Assembly (NCBI GenBank): GCA_041392505.1
Contig: JAWKLX010000047.1
Span: 6,738 to 70,737, forward strand
Direction: 5' to 3'
DNA: 64,000 nt
Origin: UBA6168 sp041392505
Lineage (GTDB): Bacteria > Bacteroidota > Bacteroidia > Chitinophagales > Saprospiraceae
Below the pieces are notes generated by a model, which had not been told where the DNA came from, searched no databases, and saw only the letters and a list, made by a program, of their open reading frames with translations. This document shows positions 8,212-16,048 of this stretch, in pieces (the stretch's first letter is position 1; each line of letters starts with the position of its first letter). Position numbers and translations under genes: made by a program.

Positions 8212-9462
8212 TCAATGAGTCAGCTCTACCTCTACACTATTTGGGAACGCCGCTCTTCTATTGGCCCTTTTCTTCAAGTATAAAAAACCTATTGTAGCTA
8301 CCAAACTCATTGCACCCATCAGATTCCACAAAGCCTCAAATCCAAAATGGTGTACGGTCTGCGTTCCCAACGGCGGCCCAATAACATGTGCCAACGAATA
8401 AGTCATCGTGAACAGCCCCATGTATGCCCCTCTATTCTCTTCCGAAGCGCGGCTAATGGCAAAAGTATTGGTAAATGGCATGTTGAACATTTCACCTATA
8501 GATAATATGATCATAGAAGTTATTGCAATAAAAAAGCTTGACCCAACGGTCAAATTGAGCATAATATAAGCTACGCCATACATTGAAACCCCAATCCAAA
8601 TATTATCTATAGCTTTTATCTTGCGTTCCAGGGTATAGACTAATGGCATTTCAGTGAAAGCAATCAAGAGGCCATTCAAGGCCAATATATTACCGATTGT
8701 CATTTCAGAAAACTCCAACTTCTCTTTATAAAACACTGGAAGAGTGTACAGGAATTGCATGAAAACAATGGCCCCGATCAGCGTCAAGAACAAGAAAAAC
8801 AGATACTCTTTGTCCCTGTATGGTGATTGTGAAGGCCCTGTACTTATAGACACCTCTTGCTCCTTTTCTACTTTTTTGGCTTTCATGAAAAAAACAAATA
8901 GCAATGCCGCTGCCATGCACGTAAGGCCATCGGCCCAAAAGAGCGTCCAATAACCTTTATAGCTGACCAACCAACCTCCTATAGCTGGCCCCATTGCCCA
9001 CCCGAAATTGATAGCCATTCTGATCAATGAAAAGGCCCTTGTCCGATTTTCGGGTTTACTATAGACAGCGATGGCAGTCATGACGGCTGGCCGTAAGGCA
9101 TCAGCAATAGTGCTAGTCAGGAAAACAATCAGCCCCATCAACACAATCGTATCTACAAAACCTAGCATAATGAACATCAATCCGCCGCCAAAAAGCGACC
9201 AGAACATGACCCAATAATAGCCGATCTTATCAGTTAGGTATCCTCCCAGATACGACCCCGCCAGAGAACCCAATCCAAAACAAAGTAGCACCCAGCCAGC
9301 TTCCACAATAGAAAAACCCAGTTCTATAGTCATATAGACACTTAGAAATGGAATGACCATCGTACCGCTACGATTGATAAAAGTGACCAATGACAGTAGC
9401 CAGATTTGGGGAGAAAAACCAGAAATGGATTTTCTATACAGTGAGAAGACTTTTAAAGACAT
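8212..9462 (-). CDS. MFS transporter
   Basis: A 416-residue inner-membrane carrier of the major facilitator superfamily. About 12 transmembrane helices are readable, with a hydrophilic central loop around residues 195-215 (KAKKVEKEQEVSISTG) between two six-helix halves. The loop between helices 2 and 3 has the signature-like GSYLGGYLTDKIGYYW, matching the MFS motif A (G-x-L-x-D-x-x-G). The family resembles drug or metabolite efflux carriers, but the substrate cannot be told from sequence. It lies alone on the minus strand, ahead of gpsA; a bidirectional terminator at 9581-9617 separates it from the operon upstream. Confidence 0.9.
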   Translation of the reverse strand: MSLKVFSLYRKSISGFSPQIWLLSLVTFINRSGTMVIPFLSVYMTIELGFSIVEAGWVLLCFGLGSLAGSYLGGYLTDKIGYYWVMFWSLFGGGLMFIMLGFVDTIVLMGLIVFLTSTIADALRPAVMTAIAVYSKPENRTRAFSLIRMAINFGWAMGPAIGGWLVSYKGYWTLFWADGLTCMAAALLFVFFMKAKKVEKEQEVSISTGPSQSPYRDKEYLFFLFLTLIGAIVFMQFLYTLPVFYKEKLEFSEMTIGNILALNGLLIAFTEMPLVYTLERKIKAIDNIWIGVSMYGVAYIMLNLTVGSSFFIAITSMIILSIGEMFNMPFTNTFAISRASEENRGAYMGLFTMTYSLAHVIGPPLGTQTVHHFGFEALWNLMGAMSLVATIGFLYLKKRANRRAAFPNSVEVELTH

Positions 9463-9580
9463 GAGAATTCAGTTAGGGTATGACGGGAAATAAATCAAGG
9501 AAAGCATCTACAGACTACTCCTGATTAGTGATAGATCTTACTATACCCCGAAAAACTATTTTTAGTTCTTTCGGCAAATA

Positions 9581-9617
9581 AAAAAATGCAGGCAAATTGA
9601 TTTTGCCTGCATTTTTT
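9581..9617 (-). terminator. Bidirectional terminator after the bamD-DUF4835 operon
   Basis: Perfect 16-bp stem, 9581-9596 with 9602-9617, loop TTGAT; core TGCAGGCAAA/TTTGCCTGCA flanked by A and T runs. It sits 32 bases beyond the DUF4835 stop. Confidence 0.85.
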
Positions 9618-9648
9618 ACTCAAATCTTATTGGCGCAGAAACAGTTAA

Positions 9649-10554
9649 CTACCTACCAATTTGTTGCCTATAATTTGACGCTTTGGATGGGTCAACCTTT
9701 ACCATCACTTTAATAATCTCACTTTTTTCGTCCGGGAATGCACCTTTGTATATTTCAATAATTTCATCAGCTTTAGTATTGGTAAACACCTGCATGATCA
9801 TGGAATTTGGATAACTTTGATTAACTGACATCAAAGAGGACAAAGCCTGCGTCATTACAGCCCTAGCCGTTACTGAATTCTCGTGCATGGCATCAAGCCC
9901 TTGTCTGTGATAATCATAAAACGCCTGCCGAAAAGGGCGGATTCGGGGACTCTGTAAATTTTCAATCAACCAATACCTGTTCCTATTCCCATCCACGGAA
10001 CGCCAACCTTTCACGCTACTGGCAATACCAGGAGGCACTTGATTGATAATATCTTGGGCTTTTTCAAAATACACATCTCCTCCAAAGGGCGAAAAAGAAT
10101 CATAATCAATTCCCAAAACAACGTAGGCATAGTAGGCCAAAACGGAAGAAAGCTCATTGATATAAGCAGTCTGGCTATATTCTAAAGGTTGAAATTGTTG
10201 ATAAGAAAAGGTGATACCTTTATCAAGGTGTTTAAACAAAGGTGTCTCGTAGGTGCTTCCAAAAACAGGCCGGGTGGATTGCAGTTGTATTTCCGCCTCA
10301 AAAGTAGTGGGATCGATTTCCGAGGTGATAGTCATAATCATGTCCAAGCGGATACGTTCTTCCTGCTCAAATTCATCTTCCGTCCACTTTTGATTGTTCA
10401 TGAATTCTTCGATCGTCTGCTGTAGGGTCACGAACACTTTGGGGTCAACCGTTTGTAGTTTCGGCGTCAATATTTCCACCGTCACCTCCAACTCCTGTGC
10501 ATTTATTTTTGAAAAGAACAAGAGAACCAACACAGGTAAAAACCACTTTTTCAT
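9649..10554 (-). CDS. DUF4835 family secreted protein
   Basis: A 301-residue protein of the Bacteroidota family DUF4835, function unknown. It begins with a clear signal peptide, MKKWFLPVLVLLFFSKINAQ, ending at an AQ-E cleavage-type site, so it is exported. Recognisable family stretches are VFVTLQQTIEEFMNNQKWTE near the start and LSSVLAYYAYVVLGIDYDSF in the middle, followed by GGDVYFEKAQDIIN. The start lies three bases after the coaBC stop, so the two are surely cotranscribed. The bamD-rpoZ-coaBC-DUF4835 order is a conserved Bacteroidota arrangement, suggesting a periplasmic or outer-membrane housekeeping role, by context only. Confidence 0.85.
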   Translation of the reverse strand: MKKWFLPVLVLLFFSKINAQELEVTVEILTPKLQTVDPKVFVTLQQTIEEFMNNQKWTEDEFEQEERIRLDMIMTITSEIDPTTFEAEIQLQSTRPVFGSTYETPLFKHLDKGITFSYQQFQPLEYSQTAYINELSSVLAYYAYVVLGIDYDSFSPFGGDVYFEKAQDIINQVPPGIASSVKGWRSVDGNRNRYWLIENLQSPRIRPFRQAFYDYHRQGLDAMHENSVTARAVMTQALSSLMSVNQSYPNSMIMQVFTNTKADEIIEIYKGAFPDEKSEIIKVMVKVDPSKASNYRQQIGR

Positions 10555-10557
10555 ATT

Positions 10558-11754
10558 TTACAATTTATTGAACATGATTGAAATTTCGGCCACAATGTCT
10601 TCCGCCACTTCTGCTTTTGATTTTAACTCAAATTCTTTTTGGATATTGTCTTTCCTCAGTATCGTGATTTTATTTGTGTCAAAATTAAACCCGGCCCCCT
10701 CATCACGCAGCGAGTTGAGGACTATCATATCGAAATTTTTACGCTCCAATTTGTCGCTTGCGTTAGCCATTTCATTATTTGTTTCCAATGCAAAACCAAC
10801 CGTTACTTGGCCTTCCTTTTTCATTTTTCCCAAGGCCGCTGCAATGTCTGGCGTCTTTTCCAACTCAATATTCATTCCCTCCCCTTTTTTCTTTATCTTT
10901 TGATCGGCAATGTGAATGGGCCTATAATCAGCAACGGCAGCAGCAAAAACCGTTACATCCACGTTGGGGAACAATTGCACTGCCGCCTCATACATTTCCT
11001 GAGCCGTCTGTACCCGGATGGTTTCCAAATTTTCACCAACGGGTTTTAGCTTTGATGGCCCTAAAAGCAATTTCACATTGCCCCCCTTTTTAGCAAATGA
11101 TTCGGCAATAGCCACCCCCATTTTTCCTGAAGAGCGGTTGCCAATGAACCTTACCGGATCAATCGGTTCGTAAGTAGGACCAGCCGTTACAAGGATTTTT
11201 TTTCCTAAAAATTGTTGGCCTTCCAGAAAATGATTTTCCAAAAAAGAAACGATCTCATCTGGTTCCGCCATCCTCCCTTCCCCGACCAGCCCACTTGCCA
11301 ATTCTCCATGTCCCACTGAAATGAAATGATTTCCATAGGATTTGAGTAGACCAACGTTTCGCAAAGTTGAACCATGTTTCCACATATCCAAATCCATGGC
11401 AGGAGCAAAAAAAACAGGACATCGGGCTGACAAATAAACTGCCGAGATGATATTATCGCAGATGCCATTGGCCAATTTGGCTAAGGTATTAGCAGTCGCC
11501 GGAGCTACTACCATTGCATCGGCCCAAAGGCCCATGTCTACATGGTTGTTCCATGCCTCTTCAGAAACAACCTCAGAAACAACTGATTTTTTTGAAAGAG
11601 TGGAAAGGGTAAGCGGAGAAATGAAGGCGGTGGCGGCAGGTGTCATTAAGACTTGCACTTCGGCCCCCGCTTTGATAAGAGCCCTAGTCAGGTAGGCTGC
11701 TTTGTATGCGGCAATGCTGCCAGAGATGGCGAGCAGTATTTTTTTGCCTTGCAT
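10558..11754 (-). CDS. coaBC: Bifunctional phosphopantothenoylcysteine decarboxylase / phosphopantothenate-cysteine ligase
   Basis: Catalyses two consecutive coenzyme A steps: ligation of cysteine to 4'-phosphopantothenate (CoaB, C-terminal) and FMN-dependent decarboxylation (CoaC, N-terminal). The N-terminus MQGKKILLAISGSIAAYKA is the flavin-binding start of CoaC, followed by the conserved VVAPATANTLAKLANGICDN and FFAPAMDLDMW (PAMN-like motif). The CoaB half starts near GKKILVTAGPTYEPIDPVRFIGNRSSG and contains AAVADYRP and the lysine-rich KIKKKGE loop. ATG at 11754 is chosen; the longer frame starts only with a TTG at 11766. Essential central metabolism. It follows rpoZ after 61 bases that hold a strong hairpin. 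Confidence 0.95.
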   Translation of the reverse strand: MQGKKILLAISGSIAAYKAAYLTRALIKAGAEVQVLMTPAATAFISPLTLSTLSKKSVVSEVVSEEAWNNHVDMGLWADAMVVAPATANTLAKLANGICDNIISAVYLSARCPVFFAPAMDLDMWKHGSTLRNVGLLKSYGNHFISVGHGELASGLVGEGRMAEPDEIVSFLENHFLEGQQFLGKKILVTAGPTYEPIDPVRFIGNRSSGKMGVAIAESFAKKGGNVKLLLGPSKLKPVGENLETIRVQTAQEMYEAAVQLFPNVDVTVFAAAVADYRPIHIADQKIKKKGEGMNIELEKTPDIAAALGKMKKEGQVTVGFALETNNEMANASDKLERKNFDMIVLNSLRDEGAGFNFDTNKITILRKDNIQKEFELKSKAEVAEDIVAEISIMFNKL

Positions 11755-11763
11755 AATAATGGG

Positions 11764-11811
11764 CAATAAGCAGCAGGCAACCCTAAGGAATGACCAGCCT
11801 ACTGCTTATTG
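11764..11811 (-). other. Intercistronic hairpin between rpoZ and coaBC
   Basis: CAATAAGCAG (11764-11773) pairs perfectly with CTGCTTATTG (11802-11811), and inner GGC/GCC can extend it. It fills most of the 61-base gap and ends 10 bases before the coaBC start. No T run follows, so it may act as an mRNA-stability or translation-control structure rather than a terminator. Confidence 0.5.
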
Positions 11812-11815
11812 TTTA

Positions 11816-12163
11816 CTACCGCCGATTGTTGTTGCGACGATTATCATTATAGTGATAGTGGATTTCATCATTGACAAAATCCTCTGTTGCGATAACCGTC
11901 GGGTTCGGCAATTTCTCATAAAATTTAGAGATCTCGATCTGCTCTTTATTTTCAGTGATCTCCTCAATGGTATCGGAAGTCACAGCAAATTCTTCCAGCT
12001 TGCCATGAAGTTCGTGCTTGAGGTCAATCGCCAATTGCCTGGACCGCTTAGTAATGATCGCGAGGGTTTCGTAAATGTTGCCAGTCTTTGCAGCCAGCGC
12101 CTTTACGTCCCTTGCCTTAAGGTTAGGATCCAGCCCTTGTGCTTTGGTCTTGATATCTGCCAT
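11816..12163 (-). CDS. rpoZ: DNA-directed RNA polymerase omega subunit (RpoZ family)
   Basis: Small RNA polymerase subunit that helps fold and dock beta-prime. The 115-residue product has the omega core KTGNIYETLAIITKRSRQLAIDLKHEL, comparable to the N-terminal helix-loop-helix of omega, then an acidic stretch (EITENKEQIEISKFYEKLPNPTVIATEDFVNDEIHY) typical of Bacteroidota versions, and ends in an Asn/Arg-rich tail, NDNRRNNNRR. The start codon lies inside bamD: the two genes overlap by 41 bases, which suggests tight cotranslation. The family call rests on the core sequence and on the conserved bamD-rpoZ-coaBC order. Confidence 0.88.
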   Translation of the reverse strand: MADIKTKAQGLDPNLKARDVKALAAKTGNIYETLAIITKRSRQLAIDLKHELHGKLEEFAVTSDTIEEITENKEQIEISKFYEKLPNPTVIATEDFVNDEIHYHYNDNRRNNNRR

Positions 12164-12968
12164 TTGTCAGTGATTTTAACTTTTTTACTGAGTTATTATA
12201 GATGGATTGAACTTCATCCTTGTTTTTACTGTCGGTAAATTTCGACAGGTAGTCCTGTGCATAACCAACAGACTGCCGATAGCGCTCTTCTTGCTTAGTA
12301 AAAACGCTGTTAGAGGCAAGGTCGTAAGAAGATTTCGCAATTAAAAAGCGGACTTGTTCCGCATTATTGGTTTCCGGGAAATCTTTCAACAAATTTTCAA
12401 AAACGACAATCGCCGCTTGGTATTGCCGGAGATCGTAATACAATTGCCCTTCGTTAAAGGTTTTGTGTTCCAGCTTTAAGCGCAATTCGTCTATTAATCG
12501 ATTGCACTCTTTCACCCGTTCACTATTGGGGTAATTATTAACAAATGTTTCGAACTCTTCTATCGCTTTCCCTGAATAGGTCTGATCCAACCGATAAGTA
12601 GGGGATAGCCGGTAACTGGAGTAACCTACCATAAACTCAGCTTCTTCCTTATAAGAACTTGTAGGAAAAGTACCCGCAAAGGTTTTGAAGTAGTAGTTAG
12701 CCAGGATAAACTTATTTATGTAGTAATAAGTATAGGCGTAAGTGAAATAAATTTTTTCCAACTCTGGCCGCCCCCTGTATGCAGGTATAATCAGTTCAAA
12801 CAAAGTCTGTGCCCGCATGTACTCCTCTTGCTCGTACAATTCAAACGCTTTTTTATGGATCAGTTCTGTGTCGCCACTGGCTCTGATTTTCTCAAACTCG
12901 GATTTGCAACTGCTGAGCAGTAAGACAAAAACGATCAAATAAATAGGGAAAATGAGCTTTTTTTTCAT
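12123..12968 (-). CDS. bamD: Outer membrane assembly lipoprotein BamD-like
   Basis: Lipoprotein of the BAM complex that inserts beta-barrel proteins into the outer membrane. The ATG at 12968 gives a lipoprotein signal peptide, MKKKLIFPIYLIVFVLLLSSC, with lipobox LLSSC. The mature part holds about five TPR-like helical pairs: YEQEEYMRAQTLFELIIPAYRGRPELEKIYFTYAYTYY, then FPTSSYKEEAEFMVGYSSYRLSPTYRLDQTYSGKAIEEFETFVNNYPNSERV, the YfiO/BamD pattern. The frame opens 13 codons earlier at 13007, but those residues are not signal-like. A TATCTTTG promoter element lies directly upstream. First gene of the bamD-rpoZ-coaBC-DUF4835 operon. Confidence 0.92.
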   Translation of the reverse strand: MKKKLIFPIYLIVFVLLLSSCKSEFEKIRASGDTELIHKKAFELYEQEEYMRAQTLFELIIPAYRGRPELEKIYFTYAYTYYYINKFILANYYFKTFAGTFPTSSYKEEAEFMVGYSSYRLSPTYRLDQTYSGKAIEEFETFVNNYPNSERVKECNRLIDELRLKLEHKTFNEGQLYYDLRQYQAAIVVFENLLKDFPETNNAEQVRFLIAKSSYDLASNSVFTKQEERYRQSVGYAQDYLSKFTDSKNKDEVQSIYNNSVKKLKSLTNGRYQDQSTRAGS

Positions 12969-12975
12969 AGGGGCG

Positions 12976-12983
12976 CAAAGATA
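12976..12983 (-). promoter_or_regulatory. Promoter -7 element of the bamD operon
   Basis: The minus strand reads TATCTTTG (then CG), an exact match to the Bacteroidota -7 consensus, 8 bases before the bamD ATG, so the transcript would be nearly leaderless. No clear -33 TTTG is seen. Confidence 0.5.
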
Positions 12984-13140
12984 CGGTGATTGTGGTGATT
13001 TATGCACGCTAATTTGATTTTTAATTGACGTTATATCAAGCGTTTATCACACACAAGGTGCAGATAGTGGGAGGGGGTGGTTGGTTGAAGGGAAAAGAAA
13101 AACTTCGTTTGTTACGACGTCCGGCTGAAACCGAAATTTA

Positions 13141-13641
13141 TTATATCCCGCCTTTCTCTTGCTCGTAGCGTTGGATGTACTCCTCTACCAATTCGCCGAG
13201 GATGTCTTTTAGATAAGCTTTTTCCATGCGGGCGATCTTCTTCAGTTTGTTGATTTTCGATTTATCAAAAGTAACCGTCAGGCGCTTGGTGCCCTCCCGG
13301 ATGCTTTGCTCAAGATCACTTGATTCGACGGTACGGCGGATCAACATGTCCAAACCAGTCATGGGGCGGCGGGCTTGGTTTTGGTATTTGGACTTGTCAA
13401 CACCTTTGTCTTTTTCACGCTGCGCCATTTTCTCGTCAAAGCTCTCTTGCAGGGCTTCTTCGAGCAGGGAATCAAGGTCAGTCGTGAAATTTTTACGGGA
13501 AGAACTCCGCCTAGCCAGAACGGTGGCTGAGTCCACTTCGTCGGCTGGTGCCCTTAAAAAAGCAGTCCCTTTACCGCTGACGTCTTTGGTGTCAGTACTG
13601 AAAAGGCTTTCAAGGCCATCGGTAAATTTCTTCTTGCTCAA
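13141..13641 (-). CDS. ParA-linked ribbon-helix-helix-like protein
   Basis: A 166-residue protein directly after parA (gap 30 bases), likely its DNA-binding partner. The C-terminal part (about 119-161), KRLTVTFDKSKINKLKKIAR then a helical tail, has the beta-strand plus two-helix pattern of ribbon-helix-helix/CopG DNA-binding proteins. The rest is hydrophilic and probably disordered. A short motif occurs three times: FTDGLESLF (6-14), FTTDLDSLL (52-60) and MTGLDMLI (94-101), possibly ParA-binding pieces. The size and position resemble the small centromere-binding proteins of type Ib plasmid partition systems rather than the large chromosomal ParB. The role is inferred from context; no catalytic motif is seen. 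Confidence 0.6.
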   Translation of the reverse strand: MSKKKFTDGLESLFSTDTKDVSGKGTAFLRAPADEVDSATVLARRSSSRKNFTTDLDSLLEEALQESFDEKMAQREKDKGVDKSKYQNQARRPMTGLDMLIRRTVESSDLEQSIREGTKRLTVTFDKSKINKLKKIARMEKAYLKDILGELVEEYIQRYEQEKGGI

Positions 13642-13671
13642 TGTATATTCAGGTTCGTTAAGTGAAATGGA

Positions 13672-14430
13672 TTAAACGGGGACTTCCACCCTTGTCAAAA
13701 TTTCTTTGCACAAATTCATGTAATCCTCTGCCCCTATGCTTCGCCTGTTATAGCTAAAGATGTCTTTTCGCTGGGCGGGGGCTTCGGCCAACGCCACATT
13801 GTCGCGGATCATGGTTTCAAAAACCTTTTCACCAAAGTATTTTTTGATGGTATCCACTACATCTCTATTCAAGATTTTACGACTATCGTACATTGTTGCA
13901 ATAACGCCTCCAATCTCCAATTGCTTATTGAGACGGAAACGCACCTTGTCAATGACTTGCTTGATTTTCGCCAACCCCTGCATAGCCAAAAATTGGGTTT
14001 GCAAAGGGATGTAAACGTATCGGCTGGCGGCCAACGCGTTTAAAGTCAGAAGCCCAAGCGACGGTGGACAGTCAATAATGATGAAGTCATAATCCTCTTT
14101 GACAGGTTCAAACAACTCACGGAGGATGTACTCCCTACCGGCCTCGTTGATGAGCTCCATTTCTGCACCTGACAAATCTAGGGTTGACATGACAATATCC
14201 AGACCTTCCTTGATGTTGTAAGGCTCCAGTTCTGATTCGCCTCTAAGCGCTTCGTAAATAGTATTGGGCTGGCGGGGCACTCCCAATGACAAGGATAGGT
14301 TAGCTTGTGGATCAAGGTCAATCAACAATACTTTCTTACCCATTTCGGCCATACCTGCACCGATATTGATGACGCTTGTCGTTTTTCCGACTCCTCCCTT
14401 GTGGTTTAAAAGTGAGATTACTATTCCCAT
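13672..14430 (-). CDS. parA: ParA/Soj family partition ATPase
   Basis: Cytoplasmic ATPase that moves DNA or protein cargo on the nucleoid. The deviant Walker A box is intact (NHKGGVGKTTS, with both lysines K11 and K16). Next come LLIDLDPQANLSLSLG (A-prime region), DFIIIDCPPSLGLLTLNAL (Walker B region) and the QTQFLAMQGLAKI helix. At 252 residues it is the size of a chromosomal Soj or a small plasmid ParA without an extra N-terminal DNA-binding domain. It forms a two-gene operon with the small ribbon-helix-helix-like protein downstream. No classical large ParB or parS is seen nearby; candidate sites are the TTTGGGCAA repeats at 14478-14669. Confidence 0.92.
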   Translation of the reverse strand: MGIVISLLNHKGGVGKTTSVINIGAGMAEMGKKVLLIDLDPQANLSLSLGVPRQPNTIYEALRGESELEPYNIKEGLDIVMSTLDLSGAEMELINEAGREYILRELFEPVKEDYDFIIIDCPPSLGLLTLNALAASRYVYIPLQTQFLAMQGLAKIKQVIDKVRFRLNKQLEIGGVIATMYDSRKILNRDVVDTIKKYFGEKVFETMIRDNVALAEAPAQRKDIFSYNRRSIGAEDYMNLCKEILTRVEVPV

Positions 14431-14631
14431 TATGTTCGTTTACCTGATTATTATTTTTAAAAATACAAAAGCAGTATTTTGGGCAAATTTAGTCAAATTT
14501 ATTGGTCTTTTGAATTTGAGTTTTCCACATCTTCACCTTACGGCCTTATCTGTTTGTTTTTAAATTGTCAGAAACGAAAGAAACCTATCTTAATTACTCA
14601 ACCATTGCATGGCTCGTCCGTTTGCTTATTG

Positions 14632-14639
14632 TAATTTTG
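14632..14639 (+). promoter_or_regulatory. Candidate -7 element of the ferritin gene
   Basis: TAATTTTG, an exact TAnnTTTG match, 59 bases before the ferritin ATG. The inverted repeat at 14637-14669 begins inside it, so a protein bound to the repeat would cover the promoter. Confidence 0.5.
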
Positions 14640-14669
14640 CCCAAATTCATGACCGCTCAATTTGGGCAA
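14637..14669. promoter_or_regulatory. Inverted repeat over the ferritin promoter (candidate operator)
   Basis: TTGCCCAAATT (14637-14647) and AATTTGGGCAA (14659-14669) are perfect complements around 11 bases. A third copy of the core, TTTGGGCAA, lies at 14478-14486 on the parA side. It could be a protein-binding site for ferritin control or a partition site of the ParA pair, or an RNA hairpin in the ferritin leader. Confidence 0.5.
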
Positions 14670-14697
14670 TCTTATTTTAAAACAAGCGACAAGAATG

Positions 14698-15219
14698 ATG
14701 ATTTCAAAAAAAATGGAAGCCGCCCTGAACGAACAGATAGTGCTGGAAGGGTATGCTTCGTTCCTTTATTTGGCAATGGCAGTTTGGTGCGACAACCAAG
14801 GCCTTACTGGCTGCCACCAATTTCTGATGCGCCAGTCTGACGAGGAGCGCATGCACATGATGAAGATTTTTGAGTACTTAGCCGATGTAGATGGTTTTGC
14901 TCTCACCCCTGGCGTGAATGAGCCGCCCCGACAATTCAAATCGGTGCAAGAAATTTTCAAAACCGTTTATGCGCATGAGCAAAAAGTGACTAAGAGCATT
15001 AATGGCCTCATTGACTTGGCAACCAAGGAAAATGACTTCTCCACGCAAACGTTCCTCCAATGGTACGTCAACGAACAAAGGGAAGAAGAAGCGATGATGC
15101 GCAATGTCCTTGACAGGATCAACCTCATTGGCGAAGGTCCGCAGAGCCTTTATTTTATTGATAAAGAGATAGAAGCCATCAACAAACAGGCCGCAGCAGC
15201 TGAAGCCGCAGCAGGTTAA
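14698..15219 (+). CDS. ftnA: Non-heme ferritin
   Basis: Iron-storage protein: 24 subunits form a shell and oxidise Fe(II) at a ferroxidase site. The 173-residue product matches the family in length. Its start, MISKKMEAALNEQIVLEGYASFLYLAMAVW, carries the first iron-ligand glutamate. SDEERMHMMKIFEYL supplies the E-x-x-H ligand pair, and FLQWYVNEQREEEAMM supplies the later Q/E positions. The C-terminus is an Ala-rich tail (KQAAAAEAAAG). The ATG at 14698 is chosen over an adjacent one at 14695 because ferritins begin ML/ISKK; the longer frame uses TTG at 14662. An inverted repeat overlaps the promoter and a T-run hairpin follows the gene. Confidence 0.95.
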   Translation: MISKKMEAALNEQIVLEGYASFLYLAMAVWCDNQGLTGCHQFLMRQSDEERMHMMKIFEYLADVDGFALTPGVNEPPRQFKSVQEIFKTVYAHEQKVTKSINGLIDLATKENDFSTQTFLQWYVNEQREEEAMMRNVLDRINLIGEGPQSLYFIDKEIEAINKQAAAAEAAAG

Positions 15220-15225
15220 ACAGGG

Positions 15226-15252
15226 CCACCTGAATCATGGTGGTTTTATTTT
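15226..15252 (+). terminator. Terminator after ferritin, with an overlapping alternative hairpin
   Basis: CCACC (15226-15230) pairs with GGTGG (15239-15243) and is followed by TTTTATTTTTTTT. The same bases can instead join a longer stem, GAATCATGGTG (15232-15242) with CACCATGATTC (15263-15273), which would break the terminator stem. Confidence 0.65.
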
Positions 15253-15285
15253 TTTTATAAATCACCATGATTCAACATCCTCTGG

Positions 15286-15903
15286 ATGAAACTCAACAAC
15301 CAGCCTTTCATGAACGTCTGGGATTTTTTCAGAACCTATTTTAAGGAGGCAGAAGAAAGCTCTATCTCAAAACCCTTGATCCATGAATCGATCGTAAGGG
15401 ATGAAAAAGAATTGCAGTCCTACCGAGCGTGGAAGGAATCCCTAGAACACCGCCGATCCATCGACTGGTTGAATAACCAATACGCCCTCTGGCAAGCCCT
15501 GCCCAACGAGGTGGACGACGCCATTCTTTTTTTAAATACGCCTTCCTCAAAAGGTTTTGCCGTGCATTTCATAGAATCGAATCTTGACCTTCAGCATGCC
15601 GCATACTTGTTTGATTTTTTAAAAGAAAAAGTGCTCACCTTGAATTATCGCCCGCAAGTATCGGACACCCGCACCTGGTCGGATAAAAAAGCGGTGCAAA
15701 CATTGGACAGGTATTATTTAAAACCCCGCACCTCTAAAACGTCCGAAGGGAAAATCAATCAGTTGTTTGGCAATATCACTATTGAACTGCTGTATCGGGA
15801 CAACACCCCCTTTAACCTGAAATTCAGGGCGACAGCTTACCACGACCGCCTCTACCAACCTGCCGATGATTTCCAATTTTTGATGGAAGGGATTCTTTCA
15901 TAA
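15286..15903 (+). CDS. Hypothetical protein
   Basis: A 205-residue soluble protein without recognised family. It starts MKLNNQPFMNVWDFFRTYF; an inner ATG (residue 9) is also possible. No signal peptide, membrane segment or catalytic motif is evident. It has mixed helix and strand character with many aromatic residues, for example SYRAWKESLEHRRSIDWLNNQY and a C-terminal FNLKFRATAYHDRLYQPADDF that looks like beta strands of a compact domain. It lies 66 bases after ferritin on the same strand, separated by the terminator-like hairpins, and ends 145 bases before lgt. Coding status is supported by length, codon pattern and lack of competing frames. Confidence 0.7.
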   Translation: MKLNNQPFMNVWDFFRTYFKEAEESSISKPLIHESIVRDEKELQSYRAWKESLEHRRSIDWLNNQYALWQALPNEVDDAILFLNTPSSKGFAVHFIESNLDLQHAAYLFDFLKEKVLTLNYRPQVSDTRTWSDKKAVQTLDRYYLKPRTSKTSEGKINQLFGNITIELLYRDNTPFNLKFRATAYHDRLYQPADDFQFLMEGILS

Positions 15904-15960
15904 TGTGAATGGCAAACCCATTCCACGGTTAATGAAAGGCAAATGACTTCCATCATTTTC

Positions 15961-15968
15961 TATCTTTG
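15961..15968 (+). promoter_or_regulatory. Candidate -7 element upstream of lgt
   Basis: TATCTTTG followed by CG, an exact TAnnTTTG match, 80 bases before the lgt ATG. No clear -33 TTTG at the usual distance. Confidence 0.5.
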
Positions 15969-16048
15969 CGTTTCCATTGAGAAAAATCAAGGCTGGAGAC
16001 CAAGAGCGGCGTTCGATTGTTGGCCTCCATTCATTCAACTTCTGATTA

